A stretch of DNA of 64,000 nucleotides from Grifola frondosa (taxonomy: Eukaryota; Basidiomycota; Agaricomycetes; Polyporales; Grifolaceae). A model generated the notes under the pieces. The model searched no databases. It had not been told where the DNA came from and saw only the letters and a list, made by a program, of their open reading frames with translations. The stretch covers positions 1,860,001 through 1,924,000 of the forward strand of contig LUGG01000004.1 of assembly GCA_001683735.1 (NCBI GenBank). The letters are read 5' to 3'. Shown here in pieces: positions 48,921-60,153 of the stretch; within the stretch, counting starts at the first letter, position 1; every line of letters starts with the position of its first letter. The position numbers and the translations under genes were made by a program.

Positions 48921-49470
48921 CGGGTAATGGGGTCAAGAAGTGAATGCAGGTGAGTGCTTCTGAAATTCTTGCACTTTGGACAGTGCTTGATGGCCTCCAG
49001 TATTGATTCATCTAGCCTCGGGCTGTGGATTTTGTCTGTCAGTGCTACTTTGATGGAGTCTCATCCCCAGTGTCCATTATCCATGTGTTCTTGTCTGGCA
49101 CGTTCGATGGCTTCGGCTCGTGTGATGCATTCTACGCGTGCTCTTGCTCTCGTACTTGTGCCTCCCAGGATCTTTCACAACTTACTGTCTTTGACTATAT
49201 ATTGGGACGTTGTAACAAAATTCCCGATTTGGACATAGACGCCCAGTAGACGCTGGGACGCGTCGCATTGATCACCTGCGAGATCAGGTGATAGATAGAG
49301 GAACGGGTGTCATATCGATGACACTGATTGGTGAGCGGATGAGTAAGGCGTTACTGTGGGATAGTGACCATATGTACGCAAACGGACTTTGCTACTTAAG
49401 ATTGGTTTTTGCTACCTGGAACGTCAGCTCGTTCAACTTCGTTGAACATTTGCTTTCATTGCCAGGTAAG

Positions 49471-49731
49471 CTATTTGTATACTAGTTGTACTTTGATATT
49501 AACTTCATTGAACATTTGCTTTCGTTGCCAGCTTCGCTCATCGAAATCAATCCGTACAAATCGCAAAACCGGGAGTAAGCCTACTCTGTCGTGGTTTTGG
49601 CTATCTGTTACAGACGTGCATTTTGACGCAAAGGTGATAGGGTGTACTCGTTCGACGGTGCATCCGTTCAGTAGTGTAGTTTGAAACTGCTGTGTAAGAA
49701 CTACGCCAAATCCTTCTTTAGACCCATTCAT
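49471..49731 (-). pseudogene. Element B: RNase H fragment
   Basis: MNGSKEGFGVVLTQQ matches the RNase H start, where Asp is usual in place of Asn (D-SKEGFG-VL-Q), so the first catalytic residue appears lost. PITFASKCTS follows. The fragment is short and the rest is out of frame. Confidence 0.6.
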
Positions 49732-49953
49732 GGTGACAATAAATGGTGTACCATTCCAATGAGGTCATCTCAATACTGGCTCTGACGTCAGGGCAGTTTT
49801 CAGCACTATGAAGGCCTCCGTATGCTTGCGGCCCCATCGTCCAACTAGCATGTGGTTTTGCATGAGATGTCAGTACGTTGTCTTTGAACATCCTGCTGGT
49901 GCATTGACTGCTTTAATAAGATCACGTAGGAGTCCTTCAATCCGGGAGTAGCC

Positions 49954-50790
49954 TCAGATGAGGTCCCAAAAGTGACTGGTGAGACCTAAAAAGGAGACAA
50001 GATTCAGTGCATTGTCTGGTTGTTCCCAATCGACAACTGCGGTGAGCTTAGTGAGGTCCGGCATTACACCTTTGGGTCCTACGTTTGCGCCTGCAAAGAC
50101 GGCTTCTGTCATAAATAGATGAGTCTTGCTGGGAGAAAGTGATAACTTGGATTCGCGAACTCGGTTCAGAATCTTGTGGAGTTTATCCATCATTTCTTCG
50201 AAAGTGTCTCCTGCTGCTGCTCCATCATCGACAAGCAAGGTCAGCATGTTATCAGCAAGTAAGTCATGGAGGTGTGTTGCTGTTAGTTGCGCAAAGGTTG
50301 ACGGGGCACCAGTGAGTCCGAAGGGCATCCTGATACACCAAAAGTATCCTCAGCCTTCTATGTAAAAACAGGTGTATGGCCTCGACTCTTCTGGGATTGT
50401 GACCACATAGAACCCTGATGTGAAATCAAATATGGATATCCAGCGATGTCCGCTCATGCTTTGCTGCTTGGCTCGGATGTTGCCTTGGGGCATCGGTGCA
50501 ATTTCTGTGACGCAGTTAATTTCATTTCTCCGAAATTTTGGCATATGCGCCACTTCTGTTCGCCGGCTGTTGGGTTGGTATGTCAGTGGATTCTGGTCTC
50601 GGAGGAAGGTCGAAGATTTGTTCATAGCCTGCTAAAATGCATTGGTCGTTGACTCGATGTTGAAGTTCTTCCAATGCAAGGCCCTCGCCTTCATGTACTT
50701 TCTTCACGAGCATGATTGGAGTGATACACTTCACTTGGCTTGGGTTGCAGGCTTCTATGACGCCTGTGGCAAGCAATTCGTCGATCTTCT
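49954..50790 (-). pseudogene. Element B: reverse transcriptase
   Basis: RT motifs in order: HRWISIFDFTSGFYVVTIPE, a TGA at 50,350-50,352 where related enzymes have Arg, YFWCIRMPFGLTGAPSTFAQ, LLVDDGAAAGDT (catalytic DD) and LSLSPSKTHLF with the thumb NLVSFLGLTSHFWDLI, then another TGA at 49,954. Both stops are one C-to-T change from CGA. Confidence 0.82.
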
Positions 50791-51294
50791 TGTGGAGGTA
50801 TTGTCATTGCGACGGCGTTAAAGGTCATTGGTGTACCTTTCTTGAGAATGTTGCACCTTCGGGAATGTTCAGTTTGTGTATGGCACCCAAAACCAGAGTA
50901 ACTTCACTGACAGAGAGTGCGAAACAGTCAGCGTATTCTTGGATCGTGTTTCTTACCTCTTTGCATTGCTCGTTGCTAAGATCTGTCCCAATGAGTACAG
51001 CTTTGAGTATCGCTTCTACACGCTTGGCATTGAACGGGTCTGTCTGTCTGATGAAGATGTTGTTTGGGTCTTCTGTGTCTATGTAGTCTAGTGGGATTTT
51101 GCCCATGTCTGGTCCTGTGTTGTCGGTGTCAGAGTCATACATGTAAGTGGTTTGGAAAAGCGGGACTTCTCTTGCATGTTTGCGTAACTTCTCGAATCAT
51201 CGTGTCAGCATTCATCTTCCCACAATGCATATACCTACTAGATATGAGCATCGACGTGTCTTCGTATGGGGCTGTGGGGTCGTTGTCGTTGTCG

Positions 51295-52148
51295 TCACCT
51301 TGGGTGTTGGGCTTGTTTCGGGTGCTTGATTTGGGGCTCTTGGACATGTTCTAGGATTGTGGATCCTTGGGCTGTTGGTCGTACATCGTCTTCTTCTGGA
51401 ATTTCTTCGATAGTAACTCTGTACTTCTTCATTCCTTTGGACTGTGGGTGAATATTCAGTTCTTGAAGGCAGTTTTGGAATACTTCTCTGTGTGTTTCAT
51501 CTTCAACATTGGATGCCTTCGCTTCTATTGTGATGTTTGCAGTCTGGGTGATGCTTCGAGTCTCTGTATCTGTCTGGGTGACATGTGACTGGTATTGCCT
51601 CATTTGCATTGTCGGTTCGTTGTGGAGCATGTTCGGAATGTGTCTCATCTTGTCATCTACAGTTATGAATAGTCCTGCCACTCTAAGCGTGCTTGTGTCT
51701 GGCATGCGTCCATACTGGTTCATTAGCATGATTGTTGATTTGCCTTTTGGGAGTATTAGTGTGTCAGTTTCGTAGTCGTGTTTGGCACGGAATGTCTCCA
51801 GTAGTGGTTTTCCTATCAGAAAAGACCATGACCCTCCGCTCAGGAAGATCTCGAATACTCCCAGCACTGTTACTCCTCCCAATTTAATGGGCCCGGACCA
51901 AGCTCCTTCTGATGGGACAAGGTCTCCATTTGCCATTCAAAGGTTCTTTTTCGAATGTTCTGCTGGTGTAAGGCACTTTCAAACACGCTCCCACAGTCCG
52001 ATATCCATTACGCTAACCATTGCTCCACTGTCAATGAGTCCTTTGACTCGTGTGATTTCTCCTGTATGGTCGTTGCATATTTCGATGGTGAAAGGTTTGG
52101 TGTCTGTATGCATGGCGTGTCAGAAGAGTGACGAGTCGGACCCCACTG
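51295..52148 (-). pseudogene. Element B: retroviral-type aspartic protease region
   Basis: The active site GLIDSGAMVSVMDIGLWE lies near 52,000-52,060. TGA stops at 51,937-51,939 and just upstream interrupt the frame before MANGDLVPSEGAWSGPIKLG and SFLIGKPLLETFRAKHDYET. A spacer runs on to the polymerase. MITE copy 2 begins directly upstream. Confidence 0.75.
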
Positions 52149-52529
52149 TAGTGTTGCCACGGCTTAGTCACACCTGTTTCAGCTTTTTAGATATTCTGAC
52201 ATGAGTTTTGCAGATAAAGATATAATCTTAATTGAAATTAATAGCTAAGATGTATATATATTTGAATGTAACACCACCATTTGCATAATTATCTTGAATA
52301 TGTTTCAATTTCAATTACATTGGTAAAAAAGCTGACTAAAAAGTCGGACTTTGCAATCGGCTTTTTGGCCATATCTCCATCAATACAAGGTATAACATTT
52401 TGATATTTGGGAATATTATGCGGCTATATATAGGCTACAAAATGAGTGTAATATCACTTTGATACCTGAAAAACTGCAGAAGTTATGAGTCATATACTAT
52501 TTAGGCCTGACTTAGCTGCAGCAACACTA
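52149..52529 (+). mobile_element. hAT-like MITE, copy 2, inside element B
   Basis: 381 bp, TAGTGTTGCC...GCAACACTA, flanked by a perfect 8 bp duplication CCCCACTG (52,141-52,148 and 52,530-52,537). It lies between the gag and protease parts of element B, so it is younger than B. It carries no ORF. Confidence 0.92.
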
Positions 52530-52804
52530 CCCCACTGAATACAACGCAGATCGCTCAATCGTGAGTTCTGGGTCATAAGTACAAACTATTGAAGAGTGCT
52601 TCACAGTCTGACAGTCATTCATGGGGAACATTTTTCTGGGCCTGCTAAACTGCCTTCCCCAAGCACCGGCTCGACGTGCTCAGGGACCTCCCGTTCCTTC
52701 CCGATGAACTGTGTTCAGGCTGCCTGTTCTCCTTCTTGACAGGCAGCCCTACTCGTTTCCCTGGCATTCTTCAATGTGTCCAGTGGATTTGTGTTGTGGT
52801 TGTA

Positions 52805-54375
52805 TCATCGAGAGCGGGACAAGTCCAAATGACTGTCCCCCGATTTGTACGACATTAACAGGTGGCGCGCCTGTAAACTGCAGTGCAGGTGCTCTGGGGG
52901 GGATAAGAGACGTCCAACATTGTTGCAGAAGGCCTTCTCTTCCTCAGGTATTGGCTTGCCTGTACAGTGGATGTGCATGTGTCCTTTCTTTCTGCAGGTG
53001 TAGCATTCTGTGCCATTGGGTATGTCGGTTCCGGGTTTGAGTGAAAATGGGCACGTTTCATCTGAGAACATGTTGCCGGGGTGCTCTGCTCTCCATCTGT
53101 CGCATCTGGCATTGTAAGCTGCATGGCCTTGGCATCATCGGGAATGGTGGGATCATGTTGCATTGCAGCATAGCAATGCGGTCTGCACGATTCTGCCCGT
53201 GATAACCCATCTGCATAAATGCGGGTTGCATCCCTGAAGTGCATCCTGATGTTTGCATCGTCGGTGCCTGTGATGCCCGTGGTTGTGGTGTCATCGTCGG
53301 GTTGGCTCGATAGCCTGCCACAACTGCCGGTAACGTTGTGATAGATGGGGCTGTGTTTCTCGGAGTGATGGTCATGCCCCGCATGCGTTCCTTGATCTGG
53401 GCCGCTGCCTGCTCCTTCAACCTCTCTCTGTACGTTTCCTCTCATCTAACTTGTCCATCAACTCCGACATATCTATCACCTCAATCTGTGTCTTCAATGC
53501 TGCCCATGTGGCCACTGCTGAGGAGACGTATCCTCGAGTGGGTGTGGTAGGTCATCACAAACGTCGCCTGCTGCATGGTCTGGTGTGCCTAGTCATTTGG
53601 CTTCTTTGCAAATCTTGCGCACCCAGATGATGTGAGAGGGTTGTGTAGTCTTTCCATCCTCGATGTATTGTCCGAGTTCTTCTGCTGTAATTCAGATTTT
53701 CCGAATGCGCTTGGCGGCCTGATGCGGTGTGAGCTGTGTCGTGACGGTCTTGGGCCATTTCACGTAGAACGCATCTGTAAAGTGCTCCCACGTATCCTTC
53801 TGTGTTGCTTGGTCTAGAGTGTCAAACCAAGTCTCTGCTGTGCTTCCTCCTTTGAGTTTGTTCCGAAGCTGACAGAGCATCCACGGAACCATGTTGTTTT
53901 TCGCGAAGGAGCTGTCAACCGCTTTGAAGAAGTCGTCTGCATACTGCTCATCATCTTCGCCTTCGAATGATGGGATTGTCATGAGATTGCCTATATTGTA
54001 TATGATTGGTGGTTTTGGCGCATGGTTATGAGCAGAGGCCGTGTGGTCATCGGCAGGGGTGGGTAGGTGCAGGTAAGGGTGGTGTGGATTGTCTGCTAAG
54101 GGATGATGGTGTGAGATCAGAGACAGATGATGGGGTCATGCTTTTGCTTGATGGTGATGATGTGGTGTCGTAGGTTATGCTAGGCATGTTGGTGATATCA
54201 TGGAGGCCTTGGCGAATTGTCCTGTCTCTGGATCTCTGTGTCTGTACTTGCTGTGAGCCACGACGTGGTCTGTTCCTGATGGGTATGGGGATGGTGCTTT
54301 CAGATTCTGGGAGCTGGTTGTTGGAGGGTCTTGTTCTCCGGTTGATGTATTTGTAGTGACTTCTTCCATGGCCAC
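52805..54375 (-). pseudogene. Element B: gag with zinc knuckle
   Basis: The gag start is MAMEEVTTNTSTGEQDPPTT (ATG at 54,375). The capsid-like part is MTIPSFEGEDDEQYADDFFK, FAKNNMVPWMLCQLRNKLKG and DTWEHFTDAFYVKWPKTVTT (53,692-53,982). The knuckle is CYTCRKKGHMHIHC (about 52,980-53,030). Frames are broken at several points. Confidence 0.75.
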
Positions 54376-54513
54376 ATTGATAATGCCTGTTATCCTCGTG
54401 TTAGTACTATTGTTCTCATGTGTCTCAAAGTTACCATTGGTCTCGTGTTCTCAGGTCTCGTGTTCTCATCTCTGGTAAAGCAGTATTAGTCAAGTTCAAG
54501 GGCAGGTGCTCAG

Positions 54514-54531
54514 AATCGCATCTCATCACCA
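54514..54531 (-). promoter_or_regulatory. Element B putative primer-binding site
   Basis: On the minus strand TGGTGATGAGATGCGATTCT starts 3 nt inside the 5' LTR. The opposite strand ends ATCACCA like a tRNA 3' end with CCA. The tRNA is not identified. Confidence 0.4.
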
Positions 54532-54534
54532 TGA

Positions 54535-54716
54535 TGGACACTTCATATCTCTCTGATGCATGAAATGTCGTGATGCGATAATCTCTCCTGTGTACAAAAC
54601 CTGAACCACAAGCCTCTCTGCTGACTAATTGTACCTCTCCCATGCCATCTCCATAACATGGTCTCGACTTCTCTCCAATCGACTCTGCATCTCTTAGTCA
54701 CGTGATCACTACTCCA
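54535..54716 (-). repeat. Element B 5' LTR
   Basis: 182 bp, TGGACACTTC...CACTACTCCA on the plus strand; the partner of 45,713-45,895. Followed by TCGT, the target duplication. Confidence 0.88.
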
Positions 54717-57137
54717 TCGTCCTCTAATACACCTCACACTCGAGTGTGACAGGAATCTGATCAATGCCATTGTTAACACTGGGTCAATGATGAACATTGT
54801 CAACTGACGGCTCCCCAAGTCTAGCATTATATGACTGTATGACAAGAATCTCAAGATCACGATGAGGGATGCAAATGGCAGAAATGGCAAGCTTGTAGGC
54901 TTGGTAATGAGTGTCGAACTTGCATGCAAGGTGCGAAGACATGGCAAATCTGTATGTTGCTGACCATGTCCTGTTTGACCTTCTTCTCGACTGTCCATGG
55001 TAGCGAGACAATCACATTTCCATGATGAATGTAGCAATGGCACCTATCTCATTTTCGAACACCCTTTCACTAATACATCAGAGCTCGAGATGCTTGTTGT
55101 ACCTGATGGTGACTCTTGCGCTGCAGAGGTCAATCTCGGATTCATCATCAATGACTCATCCATCGACTCCTACTTCATTCAGCCCACTGATGAGATCTTT
55201 ACGACAATATTGATCCATGCCATCCTGCTCCTGTCAGTTCAAACAGTATCAGCTTAACTTGGCCATCTACCTCACCCAAGCTCTACGACGACCCCGCTAT
55301 TTTGGTTCAGTTGATCATCAGACTATGTATCCGCGGCTTCAGTTTCTGGGACAATTGCCAGTATGAAGACTGGTACCTTCCAGCAGCAACATTTCAAGGC
55401 TCTATGAGGTCTGCTCTCAATGTTATTCACCCAATCACATGATAGCTAGCTATACATTCAGTTTTTCCCCACTCCGCAGCTCAATCCACACATGGTTGTT
55501 GATTTGAGGACAGATTCGGGAGGAATAAGTTCTGAGGTCATGAAACATGGTGAGTCACTGCAGTCTTCACAGCAAAGTAACAGGAACATTCAACAAATTG
55601 AATATCCATGCATTCACAGAGCCAGTCTATGTAACTATTCCTATGATACAGCATATGTCCCCGAGACTCCAAATGTCAACATCAGTCACCCGAACAATGT
55701 TGTCCACGCTGCACCTAAAACAGAAGTTGATGTTGATCAGCCAATTGAAGATACTTGATTTGACATGCACTGGTGGAGCTCCACGTCGACATGAGAAGTG
55801 GCTCTCGAATGACGTGTGTGAACTCTCACAACCTTCCACCTATTCTACCTCACTCCATCCATCTGGCATCTCTTAGACGTCGTCAACGCTCTGGCCTGAC
55901 TCAGAATCCCACCTCCACCATCAGCCATGGCCCCTGATGGGCATTCAGCTTCTCTCTCATTCAATTATATCTCAGGCAACTATGCTGTTGACCACTCTAC
56001 TCATGATGCTGTGGACAGACAGCTTGATGCTGTTCCCGGTCTTGATCAAACACACAGCCTACCTATTCCAGTTTTCTACTCTACAGTCTCTGACAACAGC
56101 TCCCCTCCACCTAGCCTGGTGCTAGGCACGGCAGATGCTGCAGTGCTTAAGAAGGTTATCTTTGGAGATGGGGAAACTTTGATGAGCATGTCAGAGTCAG
56201 AGGAAGAGGACAGTCGAGGGAACAGAACTGGGTTATCAGTGAGTGGGTATTCAGCCAAAGCAATCCTGGACCCATGCGCTGCACTGGAGATGGAGGCATA
56301 CGAACATCTGTTCACAGACAGCAAAGTGCACCAACTTTCTGGAGGGAGTCCTCCTCGACATGATGCATGACATGACAGACGAGATATGTAACTTTTTTCA
56401 AGATGAATTTCAAATCTTTCGTGATGAATAAGGTGCATCATGCAATAAAATCGCAAAAATACACTATGTATTTAATGTTTTATTGAACAATGGCAGCAGA
56501 TCTGCACGTCACAGGTTTGAGACCCTCACATTCGACCTATACTGACATCTTTTTCATGTTGATGAACCATGCATCATTCTGCATGAACCTTTCTGTCCTG
56601 CTCTCATACGTGCTACTTTTCGTTGACAGCGCTGTGCACCTTCAATACCCATATGCTATTTTTGAACATTGTTGTTCTTATGTTTGTTTTTGCTACATGC
56701 ACTGTGTGATTTACTTTCTTGTTTCTATCTATCCCCTTCCTGCTTTCATTTTCAGCACACTTACCATGATGTATTTTACCATGCACTATTGTGTTCAAAT
56801 TTTGATGACTCAATACCCCTCCTCTTTTCGTCGACAGCATTTCATTGACGACGACACGTACCCGTATGCTGCACAAAAGTGCAACTGCTCTTGTGTGCAC
56901 ACTATAATCACAGTTCAATTGATCTTACTATTCATTTTTATTTTCAGACTCCATTTTATTATGCCTCTGATTTCTCCTAATGCTTCTTATCTACGGTGTT
57001 CTTTTACCCTTATATGTTTCATGTTGTGCTGTGCTGCATGTTGCTTTGGCTGACTTGCATGTTTATTGTCACATAGATACAGTATTCAACTATTGTACCA
57101 CCTTACCATTGAACAATCAGTATCTGGGTCACTTGAC
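54717..57137 (+). pseudogene. Element A continued: protease and spacer, degenerate
   Basis: The frame broken at 45,712 resumes here (PLIHLTLECDRNLINAIV), reaching the protease active-site position NTGSMMNIVN, where DTGS is usual. ITMRDANGRNGKLVGLV, NLYVADHVLFDLLLDCPW and GTYLIFEHP follow in shifting frames with stops. Later pieces (GFSFWDNCQYEDWYLPAATF near 55,340) still resemble the protease-to-RT spacer of Agaricomycete gypsy elements. From about 56,450 to 57,137 I see nothing recognisable. Confidence 0.65.
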
Positions 57138-57517
57138 TAGTGTTGCCACGGCTTAGTCACACCTGTTTCAGCGTTTTAGATATTCTGACATGGATTTTGC
57201 AGATAATGACATGATTTTAATTGAAATTAATAGCTAAGATATATATGTATTTGAATGTAACACCATCATTTGCATAATTATCTTTAATATGTTTCAATTT
57301 CAGTTACATTGGTAAAAAAGCTGACTAAAAAGTCGGACTTTGCAATTGGCTTTTTGGCTATATCTCCATCAATATGAGATATAACATTTGATATCTGGCA
57401 AGAGTATGTGGCTATATATAGGCTACAAAATGAATGTAAGATCACTATGATATCTGAAAAACCGCCCAAGTTATGAGTCATATATCATTTAGGCCTAACT
57501 TAGCTGCAGCAACACTA
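57138..57517 (+). mobile_element. hAT-like MITE, copy 3, inside element A
   Basis: 380 bp, TAGTGTTGCC...GCAACACTA, with a perfect 8 bp duplication CACTTGAC (57,130-57,137 and 57,518-57,525). Same orientation as copies 1 and 2. Confidence 0.92.
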
Positions 57518-59759
57518 CACTTGACTTAAGAGTTGGACTAAAGAAAACAGATGCATTGTTCATCAAATTCAGTATTCCACCTTTGCAGATTTTTGCACAA
57601 GTCTATACACCAAAGTCAAACTGATCATGTGACATATGTGACAGACACGATGTGTCTGAATCAAGTACATCCATAAGCACTCAAGCTAATCCATCTGAAA
57701 GACTTATGTCTTTCTATATGACTACTAATGATTTAGATCAAGAGCAAGTTATAGAGACTGTATACAATAATTAAGATGTATATACTGCATACAAACGAGT
57801 TGATAAGAAGGTTAAACCAGTTCCAAGCATATTTCCAGAGAATGCCCGAGTTATCTGACAATTTTCTGAAGATCCAATTAAGTCATTAATTCCTTTGACA
57901 CCAAATCCTCCTAAATTTATACCCACTTTGAAGTTGACCACGGAATGTATGCAAGCATTAAAGATAAATGAAGATGGATTTCTTTGGCCTATTTGACTTA
58001 TTTTCTGAATATGATGCTTGCAAGCTTTATTCAAAAAGTTGAGATTATACAGCCTTCACTATACCACTTGGACTTTTACGTTTGACATGTTTACCTCAAG
58101 GATTTACTAATTCTCCTGCTGAATTTCAGAATAGTATGTCATTTATACTTCAACATGAAATTCCACACATAGCCAACATATTTATTGATGACCTTCCAAT
58201 TAAAGGACCTAAGACTTAATATTTAGATGCTACAGGAGCTCCTGCAACTATACCAGAAAATTCAGGCATTAGACAATTTGTACGGGAACATGCATGTGAT
58301 GTACATCGAATTATGCACAGACTATCCCATGCTGGTGCCACAGTATCAGCTTCAAAAATTCAATTATGTCGACCACAAGTAGTTATTGTTGGACAAAAGT
58401 GTACACCAGAAGGACGATTACCAGAAGACATAAAAATTAAGAAAATTTTGACATGGTCACCCTTACGGACAGTAAGAAATGTGAGAGACTCTCTGGGACT
58501 CTGTGGAACAGTCTGTGTATGGATAAAAGATTATTTAGCTATTGCTAAACTATTGACAGAATTGACCTGCAAGGAATCAGAATTTATATAGGATGAAAGA
58601 AGAGAAGATGCCTTTGAAACTCTTAAGAGATTAGTTTCATCTGCTCCAGTGCTAAGACCAATTGACTATTCCTCAGACAAACTAGTAATACTATCAGTAG
58701 ATTCCAGTTATATTGCAGTGGGATTTATTTTGTCCCAAGAAGATGAGAATGGACATAAACATCCAGCACGGTATAGATCCCTCCCATTTAATGAATGAGA
58801 AGCAAGATATAGTCAATCCAAATTAGAACTATTTGGATGTTATTGAGCCTTTCAACATTGGAGATTATATTTAGTCGGAGTGAAGCATTTAATTCTAGAA
58901 GTTGATGCTAAATACATTAAAGACATGCTTAATAATCCAGATCTACAATCTAATGCTGCAATAAACAGGTGGATTCAGGGTATCTTATTATTTGATTTTG
59001 AGCTTTGACATGTATCAGCAGATAAACATCAAGGACCAGATGTGTTATCAAGAAGGGAACCATTAGAAGAAGAGAGGCTAGAGCCCAGAGAAGCAGAGGA
59101 CTGGTTAATTAGAACCTCATTATATGTTCAACAGTTGGAATCATCATATCAATTCGAATTACAAGAAATTATAAAACTTCCATCATTTACTATACGACAT
59201 TCTAAACAAGATCAAAATCTTCAAGATATTCATCAATTCTTAATAACTCTTAGAACTCCCATGTTTTCCAATATTCAAGCAAAGAAAAGATTCCTACAGC
59301 ATGCAACTCAATACTTTATGCATGGTACTGCTATGTTCAAAAGAAGAAAAGAGAAAAATCCTCTCTTAGTAGTCTTTGACTCCAAGCAATGATTATTAAT
59401 TTTGACTCAAGCACATGATGACCTAGGACATAGAGGAATGTATGGAGTATTTTATAACCTCTGTGATCAATTTTACTGGCCACACATGTTTCAAGATGTT
59501 AGACATTATATAAGCACTTGTCATCAATGTCAAATATGGAGTACTAAGCAAGTTGAAGTAACTCCTATCATATGAACCCCAGTCATGATATTTACTCAAG
59601 TATATGTTGATGTTATGTATATGTCCAAAGCTCAAGGATATTCATTTATGGTTGCTGCATGAGATGATTTAACTCATGCAGCAGAAGGAAAAGCTCTAAG
59701 AAAAGCCAATTCTTCATCTATGGTCAATTTTTCTGGGAACAGATTATATGCAGATATGG
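57518..59759 (+). pseudogene. Element A continued: pol (RT, RNase H, integrase start), with a missing RT block
   Basis: Begins VYTAYKRVDKKVKPVPSIFP and LKINEDGFLWP, ending at 57,990. The N-terminal RT block is absent. At 57,991 it continues FDLFSEYDACKLYSKS, LGLLRLTCLPQGFTNSPAEF and IFIDDLPIKGP (catalytic DD). RNase H has ILSVDSSYIAVGFILSQEDE. The integrase zinc part has AHDDLGHRGMYGVF and CHQCQ, then VDVMYMSKAQGY up to ICRYG near 59,755. Stops are mostly TGA at places where relatives, from memory, have Arg. The element is non-functional. Confidence 0.82.
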
Positions 59760-60153
59760 ACTGTATCACATTGATGTTCTGCAAATGGCTCAACAAAATC
59801 ATCAAGCTTGGGAGGTAATCCAGCATCTCGAATTGTGATTTTGTTGAAAGGTTGAAGGTCATGAACAATATGTAAATTGCCATTTTTCTTAAGAACACAA
59901 AACCATCTGGAGTGATATGATGATTGACTAAGTTCATAGACACCTACTGCAATTTTCTCTTGTAATATCTTGACAACTTTCTCTTTGATTCCTGGAGCAA
60001 TAGGAATATTTGAGAGGCCCATGTTATATGTTCCACTACTGGAATAATGTATGAAGAGAAGTAATCTTCTCATAATGTGTCACGATCATTGTCATCAAAG
60101 GCTAAACACTTCTCATTTAATAGTAGTACATGTAGAAATAATTTTTCTTCCTC
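59760..60153 (-). pseudogene. Displaced, inverted N-terminal RT block of element A
   Basis: 394 nt on the minus strand encode EEEKLFLHVLLLNEKCLAFD, EDYFSSYIIPVVEHITW, NIPIAPGIKEKVVKILQEKI, SSYHSRWFCVLKKNGNLHIV and HDLQPFNKITIRDAG...HQCDT. This is exactly the stretch missing between 57,990 (GFLWP) and 57,991 (FDLF). Similarity stops at the same codons on both sides. It has one frameshift and one TGA of its own. Confidence 0.8.

Larger units (their letters stand above)
45713..54716 (-). mobile_element. Element B: Ty3/gypsy-type LTR retrotransposon, full length, degenerate
   Basis: A 9.0 kb element on the minus strand bounded by 183/182 bp LTRs that begin TG and end CA, with a 4 bp TCGT duplication on each side (45,709-45,712 and 54,717-54,720). 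Domain order on the minus strand is gag, zinc knuckle, protease, reverse transcriptase, RNase H, integrase, the Ty3/gypsy order. Coding frames contain several in-frame stops, so it is not autonomous. It sits inside element A and itself carries MITE copy 2. About 2.3 kb between integrase and the 3' LTR has no coding signal. Confidence 0.88.

Noticed and set aside
55927..56370. 147-codon plus-strand frame starting MAPDGHSASLS
   Set aside because: It overlaps decayed spacer of element A, has no recognisable motif and no introns or GC bias like the genes in the first half.
57518..59759. In-frame TGA codons in element A read as tryptophan (alternative genetic code, mitochondrial origin)
   Set aside because: Normal TGG tryptophan codons occur in the same frame (for example in NRWIQ and FYWPH), and the TGA positions fit Arg rather than Trp in related elements. 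C-to-T decay explains them.
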